A stretch of DNA of 64,000 bases, from the NCBI GenBank assembly GCA_014706295.1, contig JACSVZ010000002.1:18708494-18772493 (forward strand), written 5' to 3'. A program made the position numbers and the translations under genes. Shown here one piece after another: positions 37,501 through 52,500 of the stretch (the stretch's first letter is position 1; the number at the start of each line of letters is the position of its first letter). The DNA is from Lycocorax pyrrhopterus obiensis (taxonomy: Eukaryota; Chordata; Aves; Passeriformes; Paradisaeidae). The notes below the pieces were generated by a model. That model was given only the letters and a program-made list of their open reading frames with translations, was not told the DNA's origin and ran no database searches.

Positions 37501-40500
37501 CTCTCTCAGGCCCTAGGAGAAGGCTTCTTTTGCGTTGGATGGGGCACAATTTAACTTATGAGCAAAGCCAGATATTCGGTGTATTTCTGACTCAGGTTTC
37601 TGGTCTCATGCATGCATGGTCCCATTTTTCTAAAGGACCACCAAAGCCCACTAAAAGCTGGTTCTTGGTTTTGTTGTTGGTTGTTTGTGGGGGGTTTAAT
37701 CAATTCCAGTGAGGTCAGATTCTCAGATATTAGTTATTACTGTAAGCAATTGGTGCCATCATGGGATCACAGCCGTCCAGTTCCACCCACAGTGCAGCCT
37801 TACCAAGAAGACCACCACAGTCCCAGTACAGGACAACATAGAGAGCTTAGGAAATCAGTGTGTTAATTATGATTACCGTAATAAGCAGTGGTCACAGCAC
37901 ATTAGCTACCTAATGAGTGTCGAGCATTTTGCAGGCACCAGAGCAAAGCGATTTTTTACGAGAAAAGGTTTTAAGTAGGTGACTTAAGAGCTCTGTTAAG
38001 TATTTATAAATAGCTCCTTTTTTGCATACCGGAAGAAAGGAAAGCACTTGTTAAAACAAAAAGCCCTGATGAATGGGTAACCAAGGTAGTGTTTTTTGAC
38101 AAGAGATGACAACTCTACAGCATGTAACAGTTCAGCACAGAGACAGCAAAAGCAGTCTTAAAACGGACTGTTTACACGATGTGCTGAAGCAGTAAGAAGG
38201 GAAGTTTATGCAGAAACATTCTGCACAGAGGTACTACACTTACACTTCACACAAACAACCCACTTCAAAAACAAAACAAAACCAGAAAACAAATACATAA
38301 AACCACTGAATAACTCCCCCAGAAACTTCTCTCTGTCTGCATGTTCCTGAGCGGCACATAATGCTACCTTAACAGATTGTGCCATTTGAATTATAAATCA
38401 CCAACAAAATTCTTGTTGGACTTTGGACTGCTTCCTATCAATTTCGAAAAGGTAGAAACAATGCAGTACATAATGGTACAACCTCTGCAATCCTTCACTG
38501 GAAGCCTGTTACAAGAGAAGGGTAAAAAAAAATAAAATCCAGATTTCTGTGTATTGCAACATTACTCAATCTCTCCTCTCTACCAACTGAACCCCTAGCT
38601 CATCCTCTAGACACGATATGGTTCCTGCATGCTAGGGTTGAATCCTTATTCCAAATAGTATTTGATCAGAGTTTCCAACAGGATTATAAATGTGCTGTCT
38701 GCACTGGTCCAATCCTGCCACAGAGATGGGAATCCTGTTTCACACCTTGCCTGCTTTCACAACTGTTTTTTGTTTAAGTTTGGGGTACAGTTACTCATAC
38801 TATAGAGCATTAATTAGAAGCAATACTGCATTTAGATATAAGCATACTTACAGATTTCACTGCAGGTATTACGTAACACATTTTTAAATCTAAGGTTAAG
38901 TATGGGGTAAAAAAAAGTTTAAGTGCTACCTTGGGGAAAGCAGCGATTCCTTTGCAAAATGGAAACAGCTCACATATACCAGGTATATTTATATTTCTCA
39001 TATATATATTAAAAGTTAAAATACGACAGCTTAAACATCAAACGCTGTGGTTATATTGGGGTACAAAGATATAACAATATGAATTGGAAATGACCATACA
39101 AGCTCATGAGTCACATATGTCTTCCCCGAAGAGCTGCAATCAGCTGCGTCATCAACAGCAAACAAATGTTCTGCAAGTGTTTTTATTTTAAGCAACTCGC
39201 TGAAAATCACATGGTTCTTTCGGAGAACTGTGTTATTTATGTATCTCATAAGCTTCAAAGGGAACAGAGTCAAAACTTGCAGCTAAATAATTTTAATAGA
39301 TAAAGCAGGTAACATTCGGAGTTGCAAAGTTTCCAGATAGCAGATTTTTTAAAGTTAGTTTTCACTACAAACCATATTTTAAGTAACCAGAGTTACTTAT
39401 TTATTGAAGTGGGGAAGGTGGGGAGTTACCTGCACGTTTTACAAACCTTGACATATGTGTAATCTTTTCTGTCGCACAAACCAGGGGTGAAATTTGCTTA
39501 CTACTGAACTTAATTGAATGAGTAGGTTTTCTAAATTTTTTCCATGCTAGGTGTTTCATACTAAGTTTTTCCACCGTTCAATTCTGTTACTACAGCAGCA
39601 ATTTCTCCCCCTTGCTTTCTCTCACACCACCCCCGCCTCCCCCCCATTTTGGCTTGTTTTTGAACAACGCTACTGCCAAGCAAAAGCTCTCTCCTCTTTG
39701 CAAAGTGCTATAGCTTCTATACACTGCAGGAAGCTTTTCAGTTGTGGATTGAGGTGGCCTTTGTATCATCCAGTTCTCCTTTAGCATCCCCATCAACACC
39801 AGTTGGGATTTTACCATGCTGCAAGTGCTGGACTGAATATACCCTGAACATACACACTTTGTAGAAGCATCATATTTAAGTTTACCTTCCCAAGTATTCG
39901 ACCAAAAGACAGACTGAACACAACTATGACCTATGCAAATCATGTGAAGACCAGGTCTTTGCATATTAACTAAGAAGGCATTAAAACTCATAATTACCAC
40001 AACATGTATGCATAAGAGGACTATTTAACATATAATCAAAAGTTCCGGAATTTCCTAATTGTTGAGCATTTCCCTTTGCAAAATTCTCTGAACTTCCTTG
40101 TCTGTATAGATCAATTTATATGCTAATGTAAGTATACATATTTATACTAAGAATACCATCTAAACTGATGTGTAAATTCTCTATTTACTATTTCAGAAGC
40201 AACACATACTGGAAAACTTAAAAACAAGTTCATGACTAGGTAATAACACCTAAGAATTTATAATGGATAATCTCATCCCATCCAGCAAGATGTCTTTTGA
40301 TTAATTAAGGAATATAATACAAGATCAACAACACCAGGCATGTACATTAAATTATCTAATTTGGAGATACTTGTTATAAATTACCATAGTAAACACATGC
40401 TATAGCAATAACATTCATTATTATAATGCTATTTCTGTGTAACTAGCATTTTTTAGCATTTTATCCTACAATCTAAATCTTTTTTCAGGATAAATCTCTT

Positions 40501-43500
40501 TTTCAGATACATCTTTTTCATGGTTAGCCCCTAAGTAAAAAACACAGTAATAACACCATAAAATCTAACTCATATTGGATTCAGTATAGAAAATAAAGCC
40601 CTTTAAAACAAAGATTTGCTTAAAACATACAGAAAATATTACTGAAGTATTTAAAACACAATATTGAAATTTTAACAGCAACTACTTTAGAACAAAATAA
40701 TGTGATAGTTTCAGCATAATTCTTATCTCAAACTTTTCTAGCAGACGTGAATTGCAGCAGAACAAAAAAATACTTTTTTTTTCTACAGAGAATTATTACA
40801 AATTTTGAAGTTGTGAGGGAAAAGGAAGAAAATATTTGCTTGGAATTTTTACTGATATTTAATGTTTCACCCCATGTTATTCTTGAGATCATTGTTAAGC
40901 ATATGGGATTTTGGAATTTTTTCAAATATTACTAAACTAGAATTGTGGTAACAAATCTGAGGAGATAAGTGGTACATACAGATAAAATGATAGATAAATC
41001 CCTCTAAAGCAAGACTCCATTTCTTAAATAAGGGAGTAAACTAACTTACCTACAAACCTTAATTTGTAAACCTAATTTCAGTTGATACAAAAATACATTT
41101 CAGCATAATTTTAGCTCTCTGGATGCATTAGGGATTTTTTTTAGAAGAATATATCAATGTAAAAATACATGTATTTATACTTGTGTGTTTATATTTTTAT
41201 ATATATGGGCTTTTAAAACACTTTGGTATTACTGGTAAAAAGACAGTGAAGTTTGCAAATCTTAAAACATTTCCTTCTGCCTGCACTCTCCAATGTAAAT
41301 AATGCTTACCGTGGTGAGAGACTTCCTCTGGGTGATCCTCCTCTGCCAACAAGGCTTCGGCTGTTATCTCCGAGATCTTGATCTGCAGTGTAAATATTTC
41401 ACAGCTGATAAATCGCCTTTTCTTAGATAAGAGTTTTAATATCTGATGTAGATATTTTAAAAATACCTTCAATCTCAACTTCTATCTGTAGTTACTGCTG
41501 AAGAGTGAATAAGTAACTAGTTTAAGATTGCTGAACTGTAGCATGTAAGGTGTTGTCCTTACACATTTCTGAGGCTGTACCAGGCCGTGGATTATGTTCA
41601 CTTCTTTCATTCCTTTCAGTTTTACAGCACAGAAGCGTGGTTTGCATTTGCAGTACCCTCCCCTCAGCCACTTTTAATTTGTACGGTGAAAGTAATGAAT
41701 CACAGCTGTGGACAGCTAATCTGTATGCTTATCACAGCAAATCCTGATGCTCTGTATTTTTTTAACACTTTGCATCCCAAAACAACTCATAAAATATATA
41801 ACGTATTAAACTTATTGCTGCCATCTAACAAGCACACATTATTCTGCAAATTTACTGAAAACTTTATGAAAGCGTATAATTCACTAATTCCTATTTATAA
41901 GCAAAGCATAGGAAAGCCCCTTGCTAAAAAGGTAGTAAAACAAACAAAAAAGGCCTCATTAAATATACGAAAACGTTTTGCTTGGAAGGACTCAAAAGGG
42001 TTATTTTCCCTATGGCCTCTCAATAAAATAACCCTATCTGCCCCCTTCAAGGTTGCCCTCCCCCTATTCTGAGTCAAGCGACCTCCGACCCCTTGGAGGG
42101 CAAAGACATGACTGATCCATTCTTGGTAAACTGCTAAACTCATTCCCTTCCCCCAAACAGGCATGACTACTACGACATGTCAACAAATCCTTACGGAGGG
42201 AATGAAACAAAGCAAAGCCAGCGGCTCATTAAAACCGCAACAGAGAGCCCGCGGTACCAAATGCCAATCGGTAAATATTCACAAGATTATTAAATGCTGC
42301 ACAAGTTCTCTAACGGGATCTCTTTCACACGAACTTGTATGTAATGCAATTTCATGAATTATGCAAATAAAGGTTTCAACTATTCACGACAAAACCCAGA
42401 GCTGTGTCACTCCGGTTGCAAAGAGCTGGGAACTGAGCGCATCAATCACCGAAGTCACAAGAGACACTGGTGCATTCCTGCCTGCTGATGGCTCTGCTTA
42501 AACATTTACATTTCACACACCGAGGGGAAAAAAAGGGGGAAGAAAACCCGCGCTGTTACACAGAACAACTGAGAATTTACTTGCAACACAGAACAACTTT
42601 GTACAGACATTTAATAACCAAAAGTTGAGCAGAAATCAAAAATACAATTTAACAACCCTTTTAAAAACAAGGAGTTCTGTGAAGCTGCGCATTTGCACCA
42701 GCAGAGGAAGCTTACCTGCTTGGCTGTTTTCAGACTGAGCTATAAGTGCTGCCATGGCTGAATTTGGATTCAGCCTATTGCCGTACATGTGGGATGGAGG
42801 CAGACTGAGAGAAGATCCAGGTAGGGTGTTTGCCTGCAAGAAACCAATTAAAACTTGAATCCTTTTTTTAAAACAGGGAGAAATGCTAAATGTATTTTAA
42901 AGAAGCCTTCTTGATGCACATTTATTATATTTGTAAGTTGAATGCTTTTTAAAACAAAGTATTTAAAAGAAAAAAATGTTTTCCATTTGTAAGTATAGAA
43001 ATAGAATTGCAGTGCTTTGAAAAATAGATCAGGTTTTAAAGTGTGTTGTACTTGTGGTTGGCAAGATCTTTTAATTGAAGAAAACCCTTCTAATAAAAAA
43101 CTACTGTAGCAAATATTAATACCTAAAGTGCATTTTAGAACAACCACAGTTTGCAGAACAGACAGACTTCCTTGGATCCTGAAGTATGCGCTCAATGCTA
43201 GGACTTAGTAGCATGGCGACCATGTGGTTATCCTACTAATTATTTAATCTTATTAAACCATTTACAAAATAAGGGCAGGTAGACAACAGATGTCTCACAA
43301 ATGCTTGGGTTTCTTACATCACAAGCCGGCTGTGGAGGTCAAAAGGTCCAACTTTCAGCTCTATAGTTTAACTACACAGAGCCATATTTCCTTTGCTCGA
43401 CTCCGTCATTAGTAAAACGTGCACAGTATTTTGTTACTTCCTATTTTGATAGACTTGGAAGCCTGGTGTTTTTTTGTTTTGTTTTGTTTTTATTTTAAAG

Positions 43501-46500
43501 AACGCAAACAGCCATTACAAGTATGTTTTCTATACAATAGGGGGCTCCGGGAACCACAGCTTTGCCCTGACCCCATATAAGGAACTGTATTTTTGGCAGT
43601 TGGCCAGCTCTACTTATTGAAGAGCTCCCAAAGTTTGTGTTCATTCATGTTGCTAACCACAATTCTGAAGGTCTCTGCTGGGACTTGTGCCAAACAAGCG
43701 AAAATGAACCCTTAAACAGATGAAGCTAAGGAGGCTGGCCAAAATCTTGCATAATCCAATGCAATAAAAATACCTTCTTCCTTGGCTGCTTATGCTTTTT
43801 CCCTTTCGAAGAAAAAAAGATTTGTGTCAAATGCTAAGTTGCAGAGACAGGCAATCAAAGAAATAAAGGCACAGCTGCTTATTTTAAAGGCATTTTCCTA
43901 CCTGATAAAAAAAAAAATTCCGAACAAAGAAAATATTTCAAGGGGGGTGGGTGTGGAATCAAAGATACACAAACCTGTGTGATCACTGGTTTTAAAATCA
44001 ATCTTCTAAGAAAACGTAAACAATTTTTACAAATGAAACTTTTTTTGAAAAACGAAAAAAGGTGAACCATAAGGAACTCAATTTGTGGGACATTTTGACA
44101 TGCATAACTGCACACAAGAGACAGGGGAAACATACTGGTTATTACAGCAAAATATTACAGAGTATAAACTATGTCTCTGGAAAGAATCACACAGTACCAT
44201 TAATTTCTGGCTTTCTGCCAACATATTAAACTTGATGAATGGACTTTTATGAATTCACACAACTGTTTTCAATGATGCTTTATTTACTATATATTGGTGA
44301 GAAATTGTGCCTGATATTTACATTCTTCTACTGTCACCAAGTTAGAAAAAGCCACAAGTAATTGCTTACAATGATCAGGGGTTTATTCACTTTTCAGTTT
44401 ATAGGTATGTGCAAGATTGCTAGACATGGAACCACAGTGTCGCTTCAAATCTGGCTGTTACTTCTGGTTGTTTGTTGGGGGTTTTTTAAGAATTGCATAT
44501 CTTTAGTAGAATTAATCTGAATTATTTCTAAGTCTTAAAAATAATGCAGGCATTTCCACCTCCCCAGGTACAACACCTTCCAGAAATAAAATACATATTA
44601 GTACTGTGACACTGACAGACGAAGGCAGCAATACTGCACAGCTCCTGCTCTTTTCCTTAACAAATGCCTGAAGGGCAGTTCCAACTCAACCATTATTGTT
44701 CCTAGCAACCTTCAGCTCTTTTCCCCTCAAAACCAAACAAACTTCAGTCAAACCCTTTCACTGATAAAACCTGACAGAATGGAGTACTAAGAGATTCAGT
44801 CACTATTATCTTTCAACCATATCTGAAAGACCAGAATAGCAAAATAAAAGTTTATATGATGCTATGAGTTCCACTAACACAGTTGGCGGGGGGGGGGGGG
44901 GGGGGCAGGGGGAGTGGTGGTGTTTAAACTCCAAACACCAGTCCTTTTTTCTGTTTAGTTATACAATATTTCCCTAAAAGATTTCTTTTAATTCTAGTAA
45001 GTGTAAATACTGCTCACATTTTACACAGAAGCTTCTATACTTAGCTCTCTGTCCATGTAACTCACTGCAAGGCTGCTTAAAACTGTGCAATAGCAACCAT
45101 GTATTAATTTATGATGGCAGGGTAGCTATAATCAGCAAGGGCAACACATGTTTATTTGACTGAAACATGCACAAATAGCTTTAAGAACTTTCTGAATGTA
45201 CCTAAGCATCTTGAAGGGAGTTGCTAAAGTTTGTGGAGTAACTATCATATCACAAAACAGAAGACATCAAAGGAATTAAACGTTTGCTATGTGGGTTGAT
45301 ATAACAGATCAAAAGACTTAGCAGGATTTAAACAATATCTAAGAACTCGAGTTTTTCACAAGTGGTGGTTTCACCCTAAACTTTACCCTTGTTTATACTT
45401 TAAAATAATAGTAAAGGTGTCCTACAAGTTGGAACTATAGAAGTTCCAATGCTATCCTGCATCCTATGCAACTCTCAAAGCAAAAAAGACACAGTAAAAT
45501 TGTTCAAGTAAGTTGAAGGCAAATAAAAAACCTTTGAAAATACCTTTTTTAAATGGCAATGTAAAATGACAAGAATAATGATTTGTGAAGCTTTCTTAGG
45601 TGTGATGACTTCATCTGACAAGGAAGTAGAGAAGGTGGAGGAGTGCTACATTATTTAAAGGTGAAATAGGAGCTTCATGTTTCACTCACAGTCGAAACAA
45701 GCTGTAGCAAGCATTTATTAAAAATGCGCAATCATCCTGTCAATACATATTAAGGTCACAGGACTGACACATGTTCTAAAATGCAGAACTTTTAAGGCTG
45801 TATTATTCTTTATTTCAACTGTTTCTATTTGAACACTCAACACAATACATGATCAAAATGTATGAACTAATAAAAGCCCAAGACTACTAAGTATTTATTT
45901 TGAAAAGGCAGCAAATTTTCCTGAAAATATTTTAGCAGAAGGATTTAAGCCCATCTAGAGGTATACAACACACTGCTTTCCTTTATGGCATGTTCAGTAA
46001 ATCAGTAAAGCCATAAGCAGCAGAGCAGCACGGAGGGACGATGCATTGTAATTCAGAGAATGCCCACGTGCAGTAAGAAATGATTGATATTTGACTGATG
46101 CTTAAAAACACTTCCTCTACAGCAAGAGACAAAGTACAAGCATATTCTTCTAACTAAAGAACAAGACTTGCAAGTTACCTACATTTAACTCATATATATA
46201 AATATCCTCCAAAATATTTAGAATAGTTTTATATTTGTTTGCATGACTCCAGAATTATTTAACAGTATGACTATAAAGTTTCCAAAGGATTCGTATCTGA
46301 ACATTTACTCGTATCTGAAATTTCCAGGGGAAGCAGTCTCTTCAATCAAAAGTTACATGTTCTTTAAGCAGAAAAAAACAAAGGGGAGAAAAATGAGACA
46401 ATACTTAGCTGTATGCAATCAGATTGGATCTCAAAAACTTTGAGACTCTTTGAACATGCCTTTTCCCCCATTCCTTTCAAGTTTTATGCTATGAAATATT

Positions 46501-49500
46501 TTCTGATAACAGGCCTCATTTCTGTCTCAGCTCCACACCAGTAAGGTTTTAATACTCAGCGTGTGATGAGAGATGAAACCAAGTGTGAACAACTTTTGGG
46601 TCCCATGAGTAGGCTGACTGTTGAAGCTGTCAGGTTCAATTGCATCATTCCACATTATTCAATGCCCCAAACTGCTCCCTAATTGTTAGAGGCTTAACAT
46701 ATTCAAAACCATTGTTTAGGCTAATGCTGAAATGCCTACAGTTGAGTTTCCATAAAGAAAGGGGAGGGATTTAATTGTAGTTAAACCATTACTGAACTCT
46801 CCTCTTTTCATGATAGGGCAACAGGGATGGCTGGAACAACCAATTCCAAGACAGCTTCTTAATCAGTTTATATCCAATCAACACCCCTTTTCCCCTCTGC
46901 TTTAAAAATTGTCATTGCTATATTGTAGCTTTGTATTATATCATCATAATGCTTTACAATTAGTGCCACATCACCTAATTACCAATTTCCACCAATATTT
47001 ATTTGTGAAAAATAATTTCAAAGGTTAATTTTATTTCTTGTTTAAAATAAAAACATATAGTTGTTCCTGTGGTTGGGGTCACACCATTTACCAATCATAC
47101 CAGGTTCTCCATCACAGCACAATGCTGTGAGATGAAGTGCAGAACTCCCCCTTGCTCCTACCAATATGAAGTAAAGAAATAAAGAGCATTAGATATGCCA
47201 TTAACAACTACTTATGTCCACTGAACTACTGAAATCATATAAAAAATTTCAATGCAGATGAAATTTAAAGCTAAATTTTCAGCAAGCTGTTCTGCTACAC
47301 TTCTGAGATGTTACGAACACTTTCCATGCATGTCTAGCTTCATGAAATATGGAAGGAGATTCAAGCACAGGACCAAGTGTTCGCATCAGTTTACTTCATC
47401 TACAAGACATCTTAAGCTGATACATTTTGGTCTATGGCAAGCAACATTTATCTGAACAATTTATTAATTAATTAAAACCTGCATTGAAATTAAATGAGAT
47501 TAGATATGAACACATTAATTCTAGACACATAATTATAATTAAAAATGTATAATGTGCATATATAAAAATTATTTTCTTTTCTTGAGAGGTGAAAAGAGCT
47601 GCCTATCAAGTGACAGAAGCAGAAGCAACCTTGCCTTGTGTTTCCTAGATTAATTTGGGCAAGTGAAGAAATATTATTTTATCCCTAGAATGTTTACGGC
47701 CTTTGCTTGTGTATTGAAGGCAATGGGAAGAATATGCTATTGCTTCCTTTTTTTCTTCCAGTACTTATGGTACAACCTTTAACTGCATTTAGGAGAGGTG
47801 AGGGAACCACCAATATCCATCATCACTTGCCTCCTGTGAACCATCAGCTGTTCAATACAAAGAGGAGTCCTGCCACATCAACACCTTCTCATGCATTACT
47901 TCCTGCAACACAACCCTTGAAAATTTTCACCACAAATATGGAATTTGCTTAGAAATCATAGAATGCTTATCAAGACCTTGTTTCCAATGGAAGAACAAAA
48001 ATCTAAATTCCTGTTTATTTGCCTATATGCCAAAAAACATAGACGGAAGACAAAACAGAAAATCCTTAATAAAATACTGTTTCCACATTTCTTCTAAAAG
48101 TTATCATCTGACTTTTCAAAACAACTAGCACAACACAGAACAATATTAATCTGTAGCATGATAATTACTATTCATGTATTTTAACTAAACTGGTACTTTG
48201 ATTTACATCTTTTTAATATATGTTTTGGCTGTCATAAATTGTAAGTTGAACACAACCAAATTTCAAGCAAACAATATTGACCACTTGACTAAAACAGCTT
48301 ACACTACTGATGACTGGAATCAGAGTGAATTTTTAAAGCAAACCTCACCTCACCTGCTATCACACATCACCAATGCAAATCAAACCCAAACATCCACTAT
48401 AGTTTTTTTACATATTCATTCTATGAAAGCAACACAGATTGAAAAGATAGCCCTCCCATACTGCCACCATTACCATCCAAGCACTCTGAACTTCTTAAAG
48501 TTTGGGAATTTTTTAAAACAGATAATCAAGGTCCAATTACACAATAAATGTTTTCACTACCTGGCTGAAATAAAAGAACTAACTGAAAAGTATAATTAGG
48601 AGGTTGGAAAAGTTAAAATGAAATCAGATAAAGGGTTTACTATGTCTTAGAAGAAAAGAGCAACTTTTCATTCAAAAAGAAGAAGAACATTAATTACAAG
48701 TGTACAAATTGTCAGAATTTAAATCTGTCAGGAAAACTGTATTTGTGACATCATTCCATAGATACAGTATTCACATCACTAGTACTTTTCCTGTTTGCAG
48801 CAAAAATAAATCCTGTGAACTTCTAGCTGTAATTCAGACTCTAGCTTATGAACAAGCTAATAATCAAATACTGTCTTTGAGAATCAATTGTTTTGATTAA
48901 ATGTACAAATAAATCCTTCCATTAAATGAAACCATCTAACCTTCAAACAGCAGCACTCAAGTGTTTTCCAAGAAAGGCATGAATGAATACAACTGGGAAA
49001 CACAGTGGGATTTGAAAGGCAAAATGAAAAATTAATGGCACACCTACGGAAACTAATTTATACCTCTGCCCAGTGTACAACAAGGGCACATAAAGTCATT
49101 AAAAACCACATGGATAGAAGGCCTATCTTCCAATAATGTGAAAACACTATAACCTCAACTGTACTACCACTTTGCTCCTCTCTTTCATGTTAACTAACTA
49201 GATATTATATAAAATTTTAACCAATTAAAATCTATTTATTTATATAGGAGACATAAAAAAGAGACTTGTACAAAAACTTGTAAGAATGCTACCTCATTAA
49301 GAGGCCTTTTTTGTCTGGTTGGTTTTGTTGTTTGGGGGTTTTGTTTTGTTTTGGGTTTTGTTTTGTTTTTTAAAGGAGGCTTTGCAGAGATAAGACCCTG
49401 GGATTCGTCCACAGACCTAACTGAAAACAGAGCTATCATTTCAACACAAAGCCCTTTCACCTTTAAGGTGGTTGCTCTATCGTTTCCGTCTACCTCTGTC

Positions 49501-52500
49501 TTCACAGCACCTAAACTGTATGTGCTCTACACAGATATGGAAGCACTATCGTGCCCAAGAATCTGTTTTACTTAAGAACTTTAATCTATGTATGAGGAAT
49601 CTCAATTGACTAGCAGAAGAACTACTTTATTAGGCAACAAATTCAGAGGAATAGAGGAATCTATTTTCTTCATACGAGTATTCCAAAGAAAGCCAGACAC
49701 TTGCAATACAGCAAATAACGGATCTGAGAGAAAAGTAACTACTTTCAAGACCATCTATAATTTCAAAAAGAGTAATAGTAAAGAAGCACCCTACTTATTC
49801 ACAAGCATGGACATTTTAGCTATCTAAATAAACATCAACAGTCTTTGCTATTTAAGTGATGAAACAAACACCTTCAGGAGCAGAATTGCTGCTGTGCAAA
49901 AATGCTTGCAAGATTTTCAACATTTATACAAGGCCTATAAGGACACTGCCTCAGCAACCAACTCTGCAGCTTGCAACAAACACACACCATGTACACTTGA
50001 AATCTTTTTCAAGTAAGACCTAAACATTCAGTTTCATCTTAATAGTTTTATTATTTCCATTGCATACAAACTAGAAAATTTCACACTTTTTAGATTCAAC
50101 ACCATTATTATTGTCTCAGGCAGCTAAATTGAACTAGTGCTACACTCAGTTCAACGAAGGGGTCAATGTGCCTCAGTTGCCTGGAGACTGATGGTTGCTA
50201 CAGCAGCACCAGATAAGCCAAGCTAAATAAGCTTCAGCTTGAAGGCAGAAAACATTTATTGCTGGACCGAAACATTGATGCAGTTGTCTCAGCATGCGGC
50301 ACTGTGCAAAACCAGGCAACTGCCTTTCAGACTACCTCTGTATCGCACAAGTCTACATGAAGACAAGCTTTCTGAAGCAAGAGGAAAACAAGATTTTCAT
50401 TGGGCTAAATACAAGATTACTTGCAACTATGATTCCTTTGTTCTTCTACTTGAGTCACATGTTAGAAGGAATTTTCCCTCTGGCTGTAAATTCTTCCTCC
50501 TTGCTACTCTCCTCCTCCCCCACCCCAAAAATCCTCAGTTAGATTGCATGAAAAGAAAATTAGATTTTTACCCGTTTTGCCCAGAAGTAACTAGAAATTA
50601 AAACAGCTTTCAAGTGAGAAACAAGAAAATTTTGATGGAAAAACTTTTGCTAGTACAGTTCTTTCACATTTTTCATTTTTCAAGACTCAAATTTAAGTGG
50701 CCGTGACACAAATATGATTTAGTAGGTTTGGAAGGAAAGTCTCTGTTTTGCACGGACATCCTACACCACAATATCAAACCCCTCTGTCTACAACATAATG
50801 AAGGATGCATTTAGCACTTTCCAAATCTAGAAGCGCTGGCAATTTCCTGTGCCAGTGAGTCTCAAAGATGAGCAGCATACTCTGTTAAGAACGATTTCTT
50901 TTTGTTCTGGATATGCTGACATTTCCTTTTGTATCTTTTTGTTAAGTTATAAGATAAGGAGAACCAAATAATTTCAGCATCCAAACAGCCTGTGATCCAT
51001 GTTGATATTTTACCTTTGACCCAGTGGGTAGGAGCCTCTTTCAAGAGACTTTATCATCAAGAGGTGTTTTGATAGTAACATAAAGTAAGTTAACTGGTTT
51101 TCATGTATCCAGCATTTCTATTGATTAGAGAATTCTAGTACCACAGTAAGGATCTAATTTCCTTTTTCTGGAAGCATGCTGCTTAAACCATGCAACATCA
51201 TTACTTCCAGATGTTTTATTAGTCTCTTTTTAATTATCACTCATATTAAAGGTAACACAAAACAAACAAAAAACTAAAACACCAAAAAACCACCCAACAA
51301 ACAAACAACACCCCACCCCCAGCCCCCCAAACCAACAACATACACTATATGGCAAAGTATAAACTGAACTTAAAAAATGAACCAACTTACTTGTTTTGGA
51401 GAAATTTAGCAATGTATTAACATATTGTCATAATTGCTGTCTATGCTTTACCTTAATGAATAATTACTAATAAGTGAGAGGTTTCACCACAAGGCACCCA
51501 CCAAATATGCAGTAGAAATCTACACTATCTACACTCTGAACTTCATAGGAGCTGACTTCCTAAGAGCTCTTATAGGATTCAGTATCTCAATGATTTCTAT
51601 GTTAAGGAACAGACTTGCGAAAGTGGCCTGAAAAAAATGTAAAAAGAGAGTAAAATTCTTCTTAAGTTCTAGAAATCATCTCTGATTACATGTCTAATGC
51701 AGTTTAATATAATTATGCTAAGTTCCTTTGCATTGCAAAAAAAAGGATTATTCCTTAAATTAGTTTGTTGAGATAATGTCGAAGTTCCTAGTTTTAAGAA
51801 GTTCTGATCCAAAGGTGTCTGCAGAAGTATTACACTAACTCTAAACTTACATACGGTTGTGATGTGCGTCTTTGGGAGGGAGCAGGGGACTCACTTAAGC
51901 AGCCAACCATCTAATGCAGGTCACATCTGTCACACCCCAAAGTCCTAGAACTGAAGGCAGCTTGGGTTTTTCTCTGTGTACTTATTCTACTCACCAAAGA
52001 AAAGTTGATTAAACACTGATAGCTGATAGACCTGCCATTTTCTAGAGTATCCACCGGGAGGATGGCCCAGAAATGTCCTTTAAAAGACTGCAGTCTGCCC
52101 AGCTCTAGCAAACTTCAGATGCTTAACTTGAAACTTTCCTTCCTTCCTTCCTCACATTTACTTTGTGCTAAATATTAAATTTAAAAAAACCCAAATCCAA
52201 ACCAGCAGGAAACAGGGTATGTTTCTCAACAAGACTGGGAAACAAAAGTGGACAAAGGAGTATCTTCCTTGGCCATACTGAATTTAAGAATGCGATATCC
52301 ATAATTTGAGATTACAACTGTAAACTTGGAAGCAGTATCAATCAGGTAGGTGCATTTGACTGTCTCATGAAAATGCCCAAACCCCCCTCCTGCAGACTTG
52401 CAAAAACGCCTCTCAACTTCAATTTTCAGCAAAGGAACATCTACTTGTTTAAGATGTACTATTAAGTTCCTTCATAATTCCACCCCTGTTGTGGAAGGTA

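Noticed and set aside
39590..40000. 136-codon - strand frame
   Set aside because: It includes a Gly run made by a C/G tract and has no splice borders or domain; MLLT10 exons on both sides join without it.
48198..48599. 133-codon + strand frame in the long MLLT10 intron
   Set aside because: No recognised domain, no start context or splice support; a frame of this length can occur once by chance in 15 kb.
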